The notes under the pieces are model-generated. The model ran no database searches. It saw only the letters and a program-made list of their open reading frames with translations, and was not told the DNA's origin. Source: Euonymus europaeus (lineage: Eukaryota; Streptophyta; Magnoliopsida; Celastrales; Celastraceae). Taken from it: DNA of 64,000 nt. A program made the translations under genes and the position numbers. Numbering within the stretch: position 1 is the first letter of the stretch; every line of letters begins with the position of its first letter. The DNA is taken from NCBI GenBank assembly GCA_963580455.1, contig OY756967.1, forward strand, positions 14,096,501-14,160,500, read 5' to 3'. Of this stretch, positions 40,501-51,177 are shown in pieces.

Positions 40501-41876
40501 TAACTTTCTATGACAAATGAACAAAACCGTTAAAAGCACCTGCATAGAAAAAGTTGAGCAAGTTCGGACAATCAAAGTTGCTCGGTGTACACTTTTTATT
40601 GTTCTTTTATGTTAAATTTTACGAAAATGAGCATCCAGGATTATTTCGATGCCAAAACACCAACTTTCTACGACAAATTGACCACCGTTAAAAGCTCCTC
40701 CATAGAGAGAGTTGGGCAAATTCGGACAATCAAAGTTGCTCGGTGTACACTTTATATTGTTCTACTAAGTCAAATTTTTTGAGTATAAGCTTTCAAGATT
40801 ATTTCGATGCCAAAACATTAACTTTCTATGACAAATGGACAAAACCGTTAAAAGCACCTTCATAGAAAGAGTTGAGCAACTTCGGACAATCAAAGTTGCT
40901 CGGTGTACACTTTTTATTGTTCTTTTATGTTAAATTTTACGAAAATTAGCTTCCAGGATTTTTTCAATGCCAAAATACCAACTTTCTATGACAAATGGAA
41001 AAAACCGTTAGAAGCTCCTCCATAGAGATAGTTGAGCAACTTCGAACTATCAAAGTTGCTCTGTGTACACTTTTTATTGTTCTTCTATGTTAAATTTGAC
41101 GTAAATGAACTTCCTGGATTATTTTGATGCCAAAACAACAACTTTCTATGACAAATGGACAAAACCATTAAAAGCTCCTCCATAGAGAGAGTTGAGCAAC
41201 TTTGCACTATCAAAGTTGCTCGGTGTACACCTTATATTGTTCTACTAAGTCAAATTTTACGAGTATAAGCTTCCAAGATTATTTCGATGCCAAAACATTA
41301 ACTTTCTGTGACAAATGGACAAAACCGTAAAAAGCACCTTCATAGAAAGAGTTGGGCAACTTCGGACTATCAAAGTTGCTCGGTGTAAACTTTTTATTGT
41401 TCTTCTATGTTAAATTTTACGAAAATGAGCTTCTAGGATTATTTCGATGCCAAAACAACAACTTTCTATGACAAATGGACAAAACCGTTAAAAGCTCCTC
41501 CACAGAGAGAGTTGAGCAACTTCGGACTATCAAATTTGCTCGGTGTACACTTTTTATTGTTCTTCTATGTTAAATTTTACGAAAATGAGCTTCCAGGATT
41601 ATTTCGATGCCAAACCACCAACTTTCAATGACAAATGGACAAAACCGTTAAAAGCTCCTCCATAGTTAGAGTTCGGCAAATTCGGACAATCAAAGTTGCT
41701 GGGTGTCACTTTATATTGTTTTACTAAGTCAAATTTTAGGAGTATAAGCTTTCAAGATTATTTCGATGCCAAAACATTAACTTTCAATGACAAATGGACA
41801 AAACCGTTAAAAGCAGCCTCATAGAAAGAGTTGAGCAACTTCGGACAATCAAAGTTGCTCGGTGTACACTTTTTAT
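37560..41876 (+). repeat. 4,317-bp tandem duplication, copy 1
   Basis: This unit of 27 monomers (less 3 bases) is followed directly by a second copy. The rare strings AAATGTTACGAAAATAAACTT (split across 38,053 and 42,370) and GATGACAAAACACC (37,609 and 41,926) fix the offset at 4,317. It contains the second copy of the 2-kb block (38,643-40,628). It carries one monomer, at about 40,160-40,320, that copy 2 lacks. Its right part (about 40,585-41,730) holds the deletion monomer with TTGACCACCGTT and a short monomer with GCTGGGTGTCAC. Confidence 0.8.
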
Positions 41877-43639
41877 TGTTCTTCTATGTTAAATTTTACG
41901 AAAATGAGCTTCTAGGATTATTTCGATGACAAAACACCAACTTTCTATGAAAAATGGACAAAACCGTTAAAAGCTCCTCCACAGAGAGAGTTGAGCAACT
42001 TCGGACTATCAAATTTGCTCGGTGTACACTTTTTATTGTTCTTCTATGTTAAATTTTACGAAAATGAGCTTCCAGGATTATTTCGATGCCAAACCACCAA
42101 CTTTCAATGACAAATGGACAAAACCGTTAAAAGCTCCTCCATAGTTAGAGTTCGGCAAATTCGGACAATCAAAGTTGCTGGGTGTCACTTTATATTGTTT
42201 TACTAAGTCAAATTTTAGGAGTATAAGCTTTCAAGATTATTTCGATGCCAAAACATTAACTTTCAATGACAAATGGACAAAACCGTTAAAAGCAGCTTCA
42301 TAGAAGGAGTTGAGCAACTTCGGACAATCAAAGTTGCTCGGTGTACACTTTTTATTGTTCTTTTATGTTAAATGTTACGAAAATAAACTTCCAGGATTTT
42401 TTCGATGCCAAAATACCAACTTTCTATGAAAAATGGACAAAACCGTTAAAAGCTCCTCCATAGAGAGAGTTGAGCAACTTTGGACTATCAAAGTTGCTCC
42501 GTCTACACTTTTTATCGTTCTTGTATGTTAAATTTGACAAAAATGAGCTTCCACCATTATTTTGATGCCAAAACAGCAACTTTCTATGACAAATGGACAA
42601 AACCGTTAAAAGCTCCTCCATAGAGAGGGTTAAGCAACTTCGGACTATCAAGGTTGCTCTATGTACACTTTTCATTGTTCTTCTATGTTAAATTTGATGT
42701 AAATGGGCTTTCAGGATTATTTTGATGCCAAAACAACAACTTTCTATGATAAATGGAAAAAACCGTTAAAAGCTCCCCCATAGAGAGAGTTGAGGAACTT
42801 CGGACTATCAAAGTTGCTCGGTGTACACCTTATATTATTCTACTAAGTCAAGTTTTACGAGTATAAGCTTTCAAGATTATTTCGATGCAAAAACATTAAC
42901 TTTCTGTGGCAAATGGACAAAACCGTAAAATGCACCTTCATAGAAAGAGTTGAGCAACTTCGGACTATCAAAGTTGCTCGGTGTACACTTTTTATTGTTC
43001 TTCTATGTTAAATTTTAATAAAAATAAGCTTCGAGAATTATTTCGATGCCAAAACACCAACTTTCTATGAAAAATGCACAAAACCGTTAAAAGCTCCTCC
43101 ATAGAGAGAGTTGGGCAACTTCGGACAATCAAAGTTGCTCGGTGTACACTTTATATTGTTCTACTAAGTCAAATTTTACGAGTATAAGCTTTCAAGATTA
43201 TTTCGATGCCAAAACAATAACTTTCTATTATAAATGGACAAAACCGTTAAAAGCACCTTCATAGAAAGAGTTGAGCAACTTCGGACAATCAAAGTTGCAC
43301 GGTGTACACTTTTAATTGTTCTTTTATGTTAATTTTTACGAAAATGAGCTTCCAGGATTATTTCGATGCCAAAACACTAACTTTCTATGACAAATGGACA
43401 AAACCGTTAAAAGCTCCTCCATAGAGAGAGTTGGGCAACTTCGGACAATCAAAGTTGCTCGGTGTACACTTTATATTGTTCTACTAAGTCAAATTTTACG
43501 AGTATAAGCTTTCAAGATTATTTCGATGCCAAAACATTAACTTTCTATGACAAATGGACAAAACTGTTAAAAGCACCTTCATAGAAAGAGTTGAGCAACT
43601 TCGGACAATCAAAGTTGCTCGGTGTACACTTTTTATTGT

Positions 43640-44759
43640 TCTTTTATGTTAAATTTTACGAAAATGAGCTTCCAAGATTTTTTCGATGCCAAAATACCAA
43701 GTTTCTATGACAAATGGAAAAAACCGTTAAAAGCTCCTCCATAGAGAGAGTTGAGCAACTTCGGACTATCAAAGTTGCTCCGTGTACACTTTTTATTGTT
43801 CTTCTATGTTAAATTTGACGTAAATGAGCTTCCAGGATTATTTTGATGCCAAAACAGCAACTTTCTATGACAAATGGACAAAACCGTTAAAAGCTCCTCC
43901 ATAGAGAGAGTTGAGCAACTTCGGACTATCAAAGTTGCTCGGTGTACACCTTATATTGTTCTACTAAGTCAAATTTTACAAGTATAAGCTTCCAAGATTA
44001 TTTCGATGCCAAAACATTAACTTTCTGTGACAAATGGACAAAACCGTAAAAAGCATCTTCATAGAAAGTGTTGAGCAACTTCGGACTATCATAGTTGCTC
44101 GGTGTACACTTTTTATTGTTCTTCTATGTTAAATTTTACGAAAATGAGCTTCCAAGATTATTTCGATGCTAAAAGACCAACTTTCTATGACAAATAGACA
44201 AAACCGTTAAAATCTCTTCGATAGAGAGAGTTGAGCAACTTCGGACTATCAAAGTTGCTCGGTGTACACTTTTTATTGTTCTTCTATGTTAAATTTTATG
44301 AAAATGAGCTTCCAGGATTATTTCGATGCCAAAACACCAACTTTCAATGACAAATGGACAAAGCCGTTAAAAGCTCCTCCACAGAGAGAGTTGAGTAACT
44401 TTGGACTATCAAATTTGCTCGGTGTACACTTTTTATTGTTCTTCTATGTTAAATTTTACGAAAATGAGCTTCCAGGATTATTTCGATGCCAAAACACCAA
44501 CTTTCTATGACAAATGGACAAAACCGTTAAAAGCTCCTCCATAGAGAGAGTTGGGCAACTTCGGACATTCAAAGTTGCTCGTTGTACACTTTTTATTGTT
44601 CTACAAAGTCAAATTTTACGAGTATAAGCTTTCAAGATTATTTCGATGCCAAAACAATAACTTTCTATGACAAATGAACAAAACCGTTAAAAGCACCTGC
44701 ATAGAAAAAGTTGAGCAACTTCGGACAATCAAAGTTGCTCGGTGTACACTTTTTATTGT
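43640..44759 (+). repeat. 1,120-bp (7-mer) tandem duplication, copy 1
   Basis: Exactly seven monomers repeat at an offset of 1,120 bp. The markers CCAAGTTTCTATG (43,698 and 44,818), TTTACAAGTATAAGC, GCTAAAAGACC (44,169 and 45,289) and TTCAATGACAAATGG keep the same order. The exact breakpoints lie inside shared monomer sequence, so the ends are given to within about 80 bp. Confidence 0.85.
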
Positions 44760-45879
44760 TCTTTTATGTTAAATTTTACGAAAATGAGCTTCCAAGATTT
44801 TTTCGATGCCAAAATACCAAGTTTCTATGACAAATGGAAAAAACCGTTAAAAGCTCCTCCATAGAGAGAGTTGAGCAACTTCGGACTATCAAAGTTGCTC
44901 CGTGTACACTTTTTATTGTTCTTCTATGTTAAATTTGACGTAAAGGAGCTTCCAGGATTATTTTGATGCCAAAACAGCAACTTTCTATGACAAATGGACA
45001 AAAACGTTAAAAGCTCCTCCATAGAGAGAGTTGAGCAACTTCGGACTATCAAAGTTGCTCGGTGTACACCTTATATTGTTCTACTAAGTCAAATTTTACA
45101 AGTATAAGCTTCCAAGATTATTTCGATGCCAAAACATTAACTTTCTGTGACAAATGGACAAAACCGTAAAAAGCATCTTCATAGAAAGTGTTGAGCAACT
45201 TCGGACTATCATAGTTGCTCGGTGTACACTTTTTATTGTTCTTCTATGTTAAATTTTACGAAAATGAGCTTCCAAGATTATTTCGATGCTAAAAGACCAA
45301 CTTTCTATGACAAATAGACAAAACCGTTAAAATCTCTTCGATAGAGAGAGTTGAGCAACTTCGGACTATCAAAGTTGCTCGGTGTACACTTTTTATTGTT
45401 CTTCTATGTTAAATTTTATGAAAATGAGCTTCCAGGATTATTTCGATGCCAAAACACCAACTTTCAATGACAAATGGACAAAGCCGTTAAAAGCTCCTCC
45501 ACAGAGAGAGTTGAGTAACTTTGGACTATCAAATTTGCTCGGTGTACACTTTTTATTGTTCTTCTATGTTAAATTTTACGAAAATGAGCTTCCACGATTA
45601 TTTCGATGCCAAAACACCAACTTTCTATGACAAATGGACAAAACCGTTAAAAGCTCCTCCATAGAGAGAGTTGGGCAACTTCGGACATTCAAAGTTGCTC
45701 GTTGTACACTTTTTATTGTTCTACAAAGTCAAATTTTACGAGTATAAGCTTTCAAGATTATTTCGATGCCAAAACAATAACTTTCTATGACAAATGAACA
45801 AAACCGTTAAAAGCACCTGCATAGAAAAAGTTGAGCAACTTCGGACAATCAAAGTTGCTCGGTGTACACTTTTTATTGT
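44760..45879 (+). repeat. 1,120-bp (7-mer) tandem duplication, copy 2
   Basis: This is the second copy of the seven-monomer unit. I found three substitutions against copy 1: GTAAAGGAGC near 44,941, AAAACGTTAAAAG near 45,001 and TTCCACGATTA near 45,590. It is followed by a monomer with ATTGACAACCGTT, which links back to the parent 4.3-kb block (40,672 region). Confidence 0.85.
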
Positions 45880-46199
45880 TCTTTTATGTTAAATTTTACG
45901 AAAATGAGCTTCCAGGATTATTTCGATGCCAAAACACCAACTTTCTATGACAAATTGACAACCGTTAAAAGCTCCTCCATAGAGAGAGTTGGGCAAATTC
46001 GGACAATCAAAGTTGCTCGGTGTACACCTTATATTGTTCTACTAAGTCAAATTTTACGAGTATAAGCTTCCAAGATTATTTCGATGCCAAAACATTAACT
46101 TTCTGTGACAAATGGACAAAACCGTAAAAAGCACCTTCATAGAAAGAGTTGGGCAACTTCGGACTATCAAAGTTGCTCGGTGTAAACTTTTTATTGTTC

Positions 46200-47085
46200 T
46201 TCTATGTTAAATTTTATGAAAATGAGCTTCTAGGATTATTTCGATGCCAAAACACCAACTTTCTATGACAAATGGACAAAACCGTTAAAAGCTCCTCCAC
46301 AGAGAGAGTTGAGCAACTTCGGACTATCAAATTTGCTCGGTGTACACTTTTTATTGTTCTTCTATGTTAAATTTTACGAAAATGAGCTTCCAGGATTATT
46401 TCGATGCCAAACCACCAACTTTCAATGACAAATGGACAAAACCGTTAAAAGCTCCTCCATAGTTAGAGTTCGGCAAATTCGGACAATCAAAGTTGCTGGG
46501 TGTCACTTTATATTGTTTTACTAAGTCAAATTTTAGGAGTATAAGCTTTCAAGATTATTTCGATGCCAAAACATTAACTTTCAATGACAAATGGACAAAA
46601 CCGTTAAAAGCAGCTTCATAGAAAGAGTTGAGCAACTTCGGACAATCAAAGTTGCTCGGTGTACACTTTTTATTGTTCTTTTATGTTAAATGTTACGAAA
46701 ATAAACTTCCAGGATTTTTTCGATGCCAAAATACCAACTTTCTATGAAAAATGGACAAAACCGTTAAAAGCTCCTCCATAGAGAGAGTTGAGCAACTTTG
46801 GACTATCAAAGTTGCTCCGTCTACACTTTTTACTGTTCTTGTATCTTAAATTTGACAAAAATGAGCTTCCAGCATTATTTTGATGCCAAAACAGCAACTT
46901 TCTATGACAAATGGACAAAACCGTTAAAAGCTCCTCCATAGAGAGGGTTAAGCAACTTCGGACTATCAAGGTTGCTCTATGTACACTTTTCATTGTTCTT
47001 CTATGTTAAATTTGATGTAAATGAGCTTTCAGGATTATTTTGATGCCAAAACAACAACTTTCTATGATAAATGGAAAAAACCGTT
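46200..47085 (+). repeat. Partial third copy of the 4.3-kb unit
   Basis: This segment matches about 41,882-42,767 at an offset of 4,318, including AAATGTTACGAAAATAAAC, the GAGAGGGTTAAGC variant and TTGCTCTATGTACAC. The match ends near 47,085, where this copy continues CTCCTCCATAG and the other CTCCCCCATAG. Beyond it, 47,085-47,900 holds mixed A and B monomers with no long match that I could follow. Confidence 0.75.
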
Positions 47086-47899
47086 AAAAGCTCCTCCATA
47101 GAGAGAGTTGAGCAACTTTGCACTATCAAAGTTGCTCGGTGTACACCTTATATTGTTCTACTAAGTCAAATTTTACGAGTATAAGCTTCCAAGATTATTT
47201 CGATGCCAAAACATTAACTTTCTGTGACAAATGGACAAAACCGTAAAATGCACCTTCATAGAAAGAGTTGAGCAACTTCGGACTATCAAAGTTGCTCGGT
47301 GTACACTTTTTATTATTCTTCTATGTTAAATTTTACGAAAATGAGCTTCCAGGATTATTTCGATGCCAAAACACCCTTTTTCTATGACAAATAGACAAAA
47401 CCGTTAAAATCTCCTCCACAGAGAGAGTTGAGCAACTTCGGACTATTAAAGTTGCTCGGTGTACACTTTTTATTGTTCTTCTATGTTAAATTTTACGAAA
47501 ATGAGCTCCAGGATTATTTCGATGCCAAAACAACAACTTTCTATGACAAATGGACAAAACCGTTAAAAGCTCCCCCATAGAGAGAGTTGGGCAAATTCGG
47601 ACAATCAAAGTTGCTCGGTCTACACTTTATATTGTTCTACTAAGTCAAGTTTTTCGAGTATAAACTTTCAAGATTATTTCGATGCCAAAACATTAACTTT
47701 CTATGACAAATTGACAAAACCGTTAAAAGCACCTTCATAGAAAGAGTTGAGCAACTTCGGACAATCAAAGTTGCTCGGTGTACACTTTTTATTGTTCTTT
47801 TATGTTAAATTTTACGAAAATTAGCTTCCAGGATTTTTTCGATGCCAAAATACCAACTTTTATGACAAATGGACAAAACCGTTAAAAGCTCCTCCACTG

Positions 47900-49018
47900 A
47901 GAGAGTGGAGCAACTTCGGACTATCAAAGTTGCTCCGTGTAGACTTTTTATTGTTCTTCTATGTTAAATTTGACGTAAATGAGCTTCCAGGATTATTTTG
48001 ATGCCAAAACAGCAACTTTCCATGACAAATGGACAAAACCGTTAAAAGCTCCTCCACAGAGAGAGTTGAGCAACTTCGGACTATCAAAGTTGCTCCGTGT
48101 AGACTTTTTATTGTTCTTCTATGTTAAATTTGACGCAAATGAGCTTCCAGGATTTTTTCGATGCCAAAATAGCAACTTTCTAAGACAAATGGACAAAACC
48201 GTTAAAAGCTCCCCCATAGAGAGAGTTGAGTAACTTCGGACTATTAAAGTTGCTCCGTGTACACTTTTTATTGTTCTTCTATGTTAAATTTGACGTAAAT
48301 GAGCTTCCAGGATTATTTTGATGCCAAAACAGCAACTTTCTATGACAAATGGACAAAACCGTTAAAAGCTCCTCCATAGAGAGAGTTGAGCAACTTCGGA
48401 CTATCAAAGTTGCTCCGTGTACACTTTTTATTGTTCTTCTATGTTAAATTTGACGCAAATGAGCTTCCAGGATTATTTTGATGCCAAAACAGCAACTTTC
48501 AAAGACGAATGGACAAAACCGTTAAAAGCTCCTCCATAGAGAGAGTTGAGCAACTTCGGACTATCAAAGTTGCTCCGTGTACACTTTTTATTGTTCTTCT
48601 ATGTTAAATTTGACGTAAATGAGCTTCCAGGATTATTTTGATGCCAAAACAGCAACTTTCTATGACAAATGGACAAAACCATTAAAAGCTCCTCCATAGA
48701 GAGAGTTGAGCAACTTCGGACTATCAAAGTTGCTCCGTGTACACTTTTTATTGTTCTTCTATGTTAAATTTGACGTAAATGAGCTTCCAGGATTATTTTG
48801 ATGCCAAAACAGCAACTTTCTATGACAAATGGACAAAACCGTTAAAAGCACCTTCAGAGCAAGAGTTGAGCAACTTCGGACTATCAAAGTTCCTCCGTGT
48901 ACACTTTTTATTGTTCTTCTATGTTAAATTTGACGTAAATTAGCTTCCAGGATTATTTTGATGCCAAAACAGCAACTTTCTATGACAAATGGACAAAACC
49001 GTTAATAGCTCCTCCACA
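47900..49018 (+). repeat. Homogeneous run of type C monomers
   Basis: About seven successive monomers are nearly all type C, with TTTGACGTAAATGAGC (or GACGCAAATGAGC), GATTATTTTGATGCC and AAAACAGCAACTTTC. The rest of the left arm alternates A, B and C. This looks like a locally homogenised segment. It is the segment that received the LTR insertion, and type C monomers resume at about 51,715-52,560 to the right of it. Confidence 0.8.
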
Positions 49019-49023
49019 GAGAG
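49019..49023 (+). repeat. Target site duplication, left copy
   Basis: GAGAG immediately precedes the TGTCACGCCCCG start of the inserted element and is repeated at 51,173-51,177. Removing the element and one copy restores an ordinary monomer, CCACAGAGAGAGTTGAGC. Because the target is a GA repeat and the element ends in CACA, the direct repeat can be read as up to nine bases (CACAGAGAG). The 5-bp reading fits the TG...CA ends. Confidence 0.8.
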
Positions 49024-49509
49024 TGTCACGCCCCGTTTCCGGAGACGCGACTGGGTGCTCTCTCCGCACCCTTCCTAGGTCATTAGTGTGAACATCCGGG
49101 ATCAACCGGAAATCCGGCGGCACCTCCCCGTATATCGGAGAGTGCCCACCTGCATCAGAAACGCAGCAACAACAACATCACACTAGCAACCTAGCAAACA
49201 TAGTCCTCGGGCCTCAACCACATGCAATCCTAACCCTAGGGCTCAGGCCATCCACTACCAGCATGCACAAACTGATGGCATCACATATAAATCCACACAC
49301 AGATTTTTATAGCATCAAATATAACCAGAATTCAACATCCACATCCACATAAAAGCACAACCGTGCTAAATGGTTATATTCTCTCAACATAGATATACTA
49401 CATAAACCCACATGCATAGAGTATATCTCTAGCACTCTATCCTATCCAGGGCCATCCATGTCACGTCCCGCTCACCGATCCGCATCACCGGTACCTGTAC
49501 CAGTATCTC

Positions 49510-50585
49510 CTGTGAAAGGAAGAAAGTAAAGGAGTGAGCTAGAAGCTCAGTAGGGTAAAGAAGTAAACATTGATATAGGCAGAACCGAAGGAAGTAATGC
49601 ATCAATATGTACCTACCACATGAACGTATACTCAACAATTTCACATCAACATTTACCCGGATCGACCCTTTCGGAGCATAACAACCACAATACCATTGCA
49701 ACTCAATGTAATATTGCCCGGGAGCAAGCTCACCACAACCAACCACTCCTAGGATCATCCGGTTGCGTGAACCTATCACGCCCGCACCCAACAAGGCAAG
49801 TCACTCTCGACCCTACCCTTAGTGCGTTACCCCACATGGAGTTCACGTCACTTGGTGATAACAACCTTCACCTTGCCATCCTCCCATGTGGCTTTCAAGT
49901 AACTTAAGGGTTCCCGAGTCCATACCCGAGTCCCCCATGCATCTCTAATGCATTATGACATGTCATGCCGAATAGATAAGTATATATGAACATCCTATAT
50001 ATTTTACATAACTACCATGATGCATGAACGGAAAATCACAACGTGACCGTAAATGACGGAACACAAAATCGGGTCATGCAACATTCAACATCAAACAATA
50101 ATCCACACAAGGCTCGTTTCCCCTTAGAAGCAATTAAGGCGGAAACTCAAATAATGGCGACCAATGAAGAATCGAAACGCTATTTAGGCAACAATAACGA
50201 ATTATAGAAACAAAGGTTGGAAATCCCCTACCTCGTGCCGAGCAATTTACCACAAATTCCATAATTACGTTCCTAGGGTTCCGATTTCCCAAACCTAACA
50301 ATGTGGCGAAACCGAACCCATTCACACATCAATAAACAACCAACAACTCATATAAACATCAAATTAAATCAATAATTTCGAAATCACTTACTTCTCTCTC
50401 TAGAAATTTCTTCCAAAATCCTCCAAACTCACTCCAAGCTCAACTCAACTCCAAAACACAAACCAATCTACATAAACATCCAAAATCAACCTATAAACAA
50501 CATATCTAAAGCATAGCACTCAACTCTTCAGGAATCTAGCAAATCTAGAAAAACCTAGAATTTACAAAAACTATGAAAAACTTAC
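49510..50585 (-). other. Candidate intron inside the LTR leader
   Basis: On the minus strand a consensus donor, TTTG then GTAAGTTTTT, begins at 50,585. A good acceptor, a pyrimidine-rich tract ending TTTCACAG, ends at 49,510. An alternative donor GTAAGT begins at 50,391, and a weaker GAG/GTAGGG lies near 50,229. Introns in the long untranslated leaders of plant retroelements are known. Here only splice-site resemblance is seen, with no transcript evidence. The open frames in this span (up to 121 codons on the minus strand) match nothing I recognise. Confidence 0.25.
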
Positions 50586-50675
50586 CAAATCTCCAAAATC
50601 AAGCTTGAATCTTCCTTCCCAAGCTTCAATGGTCACCAATCTTCAATCCCCAAGCCAAACTCTTGCTAAAACCAC

Positions 50676-50708
50676 TTTCTCTCTCTTCTTCTCTCTCTCT
50701 CTCTCTCT
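50676..50708 (+). repeat. CT/GA microsatellite tract
   Basis: This is a nearly pure CT run (GA on the minus strand), with one TTCTT interruption near 50,686-50,690. On the minus strand it follows a TATA-like box by about 20-50 bases, as do GA-rich 5' leader tracts in many plant transcripts. It may simply be an expanded microsatellite. Confidence 0.85.
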
Positions 50709-50726
50709 ATCGGGCTTCTCCAAGAA

Positions 50727-50732
50727 TTTTAT
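50727..50732 (-). promoter_or_regulatory. TATA-like box of the LTR promoter (candidate)
   Basis: On the minus strand the sequence reads GCATAAAATTCTTGG. It sits between the palindrome repeats (upstream) and the GA-rich tract (downstream), the position expected for a core promoter, with transcription starting near 50,700. The first base of the box deviates from TATAAAA, and AT-rich matches of this size arise often by chance. Confidence 0.3.
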
Positions 50733-50779
50733 GCAGAAAATGTCAAATTCTGGGCTTAATATCTGATTTTCCCGACAGC

Positions 50780-50977
50780 CGTCCGGACGCCCTAAGTGGC
50801 CGTCCGGACGGATTACTGTTCCCGTAAACCACTGCCCTTCCTCTAGGCAAATCCGTCCGGACGCCCAATTATCCGTCCGGACGGATTACTGTTCACAGAA
50901 CTCACTGCCTTGATTCTAGGCAAATCCGTCCGGACGCTTAATTATCCCTCCGGACGGATTACTGTTCACAGAACCCT
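50780..50977 (-). repeat. Three 73-bp tandem repeats with paired CGTCCGGACG palindromes
   Basis: The self-complementary decamer CGTCCGGACG occurs at 50,780, 50,801, 50,854, 50,874 and 50,927. A sixth, one-mismatch copy (CCTCCGGACG) is at 50,947. They form three pairs about 20 bp apart, with pair-to-pair spacing of 74 and 73 bp. Between pairs the text GGATTACTGTTC...CTAGGCAAATC repeats. Within a minus-strand LTR this lies in the U3 region, upstream of the TATA-like box, where tandem enhancer repeats are common. A role as binding sites for a dimeric transcription factor is inference. Confidence 0.8.
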
Positions 50978-51172
50978 GTTTTTTCTGAAATTTATTTTCC
51001 GGCTCGGTCTAAGCTTCGATTTGATATATTACGGGCCCAAAACGGACATGTACACTAAAAGTTATGACCCATTTACCGAACCAAGCTCCAAAACTATTTT
51101 CCCATGATTCCGTACTTCTCGGATCATCCGTTTTTCAACTCAAAACTAAAAATTTTGGGTCGGGGTTTCACA

Positions 51173-51177
51173 GAGAG
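51173..51177 (+). repeat. Target site duplication, right copy
   Basis: GAGAG directly follows the element's terminal CACA and is followed by AGTTGAGCAACTT, the expected continuation of the interrupted monomer. No satellite bases were lost at the insertion point. Confidence 0.8.

Larger units (their letters stand above)
41877..46000 (+). repeat. 4,317-bp tandem duplication, copy 2 (rearranged)
   Basis: This copy matches 37,560 onward at offset 4,317 until about 44,400. It then lacks one monomer and carries an extra 1,120-bp internal duplication. Small differences include AGCTTCGAGAATT near 43,030 and AAAAATGCACAAAACC near 43,073. Its first 480 bp also repeat the sequence just upstream (about 41,400-41,876), since the CCAAACCACCAACTTTC marker occurs at 41,610 and 42,089, 479 bp apart. 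Several copying events have therefore been stacked at this junction. Confidence 0.75.
1..49023 (+). repeat. 160-bp satellite array, left arm (about 306 monomers)
   Basis: Head-to-tail tandem array of a 160-bp monomer. The sequence lines stay in register every 160 bases for kilobases at a time, with only occasional 1-3 base shifts and a few larger deletions. A consensus monomer can be started at TTGAGCAACTTCGGACTATC and ended at ATAGAGAGAG; I count 59 G+C in 160 (37%). All monomers I read are in the same orientation, and no inverted segment was seen. Three subfamilies (A, B, C) differ at about positions 50-110. The array begins mid-monomer at base 1, so it extends beyond the window. Monomer length near a nucleosome repeat and higher-order copying are typical of plant centromeric or subtelomeric satellites; the chromosomal location is inference. 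No gene is supported anywhere in it. Confidence 0.97.
49024..51172 (-). mobile_element. Solo LTR of a plant LTR retrotransposon (2,149 bp)
   Basis: This non-satellite insertion begins TGTCACGCCCCG and ends CGGGGTTTCACA, which are imperfect inverted ends of TG...CA form. It is flanked by a 5-bp GAGAG duplication. These are hallmarks of an LTR retrotransposon. No gag, protease, reverse transcriptase or integrase sequence is present, and I see no internal second LTR, so a solo LTR left by LTR-LTR recombination is the simplest reading. Minus-strand orientation is favoured. Read that way there are tandem palindromes in the presumed U3, then a TATA-like box, a GA-rich leader, and consensus splice donors and an acceptor. 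Length and end sequences recall Ty3/gypsy Tekay-type chromoviruses, which have long LTRs, but that family assignment is from memory and weak. An alternative is a non-autonomous DNA element with a 9-bp duplication. Neighbouring blocks are heavily duplicated but this element occurs once. Confidence 0.8.

Noticed and set aside
1..49023. CRISPR-like array (regular repeats)
   Set aside because: The whole 160-bp unit is repeated with no short constant repeat alternating with unique spacers, no cas genes are present, and the inserted element is plant-like.
49429..49794. Minus-strand frame of 121 codons (and a 95-codon plus-strand frame) inside the LTR
   Set aside because: Neither resembles a known retroelement protein. 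They lie across a candidate splice acceptor in non-coding LTR sequence and overlap each other on opposite strands.
49015..51177. Reading the insertion as a Mutator-like element with a 9-bp duplication (CACAGAGAG)
   Set aside because: The direct repeat can be extended to nine bases because the element ends in CACA and the target already contains CACAGAGAG. The TG...CA ends with a 5-bp duplication, and the lack of long terminal inverted repeats, favour an LTR. The alternative is not fully excluded.
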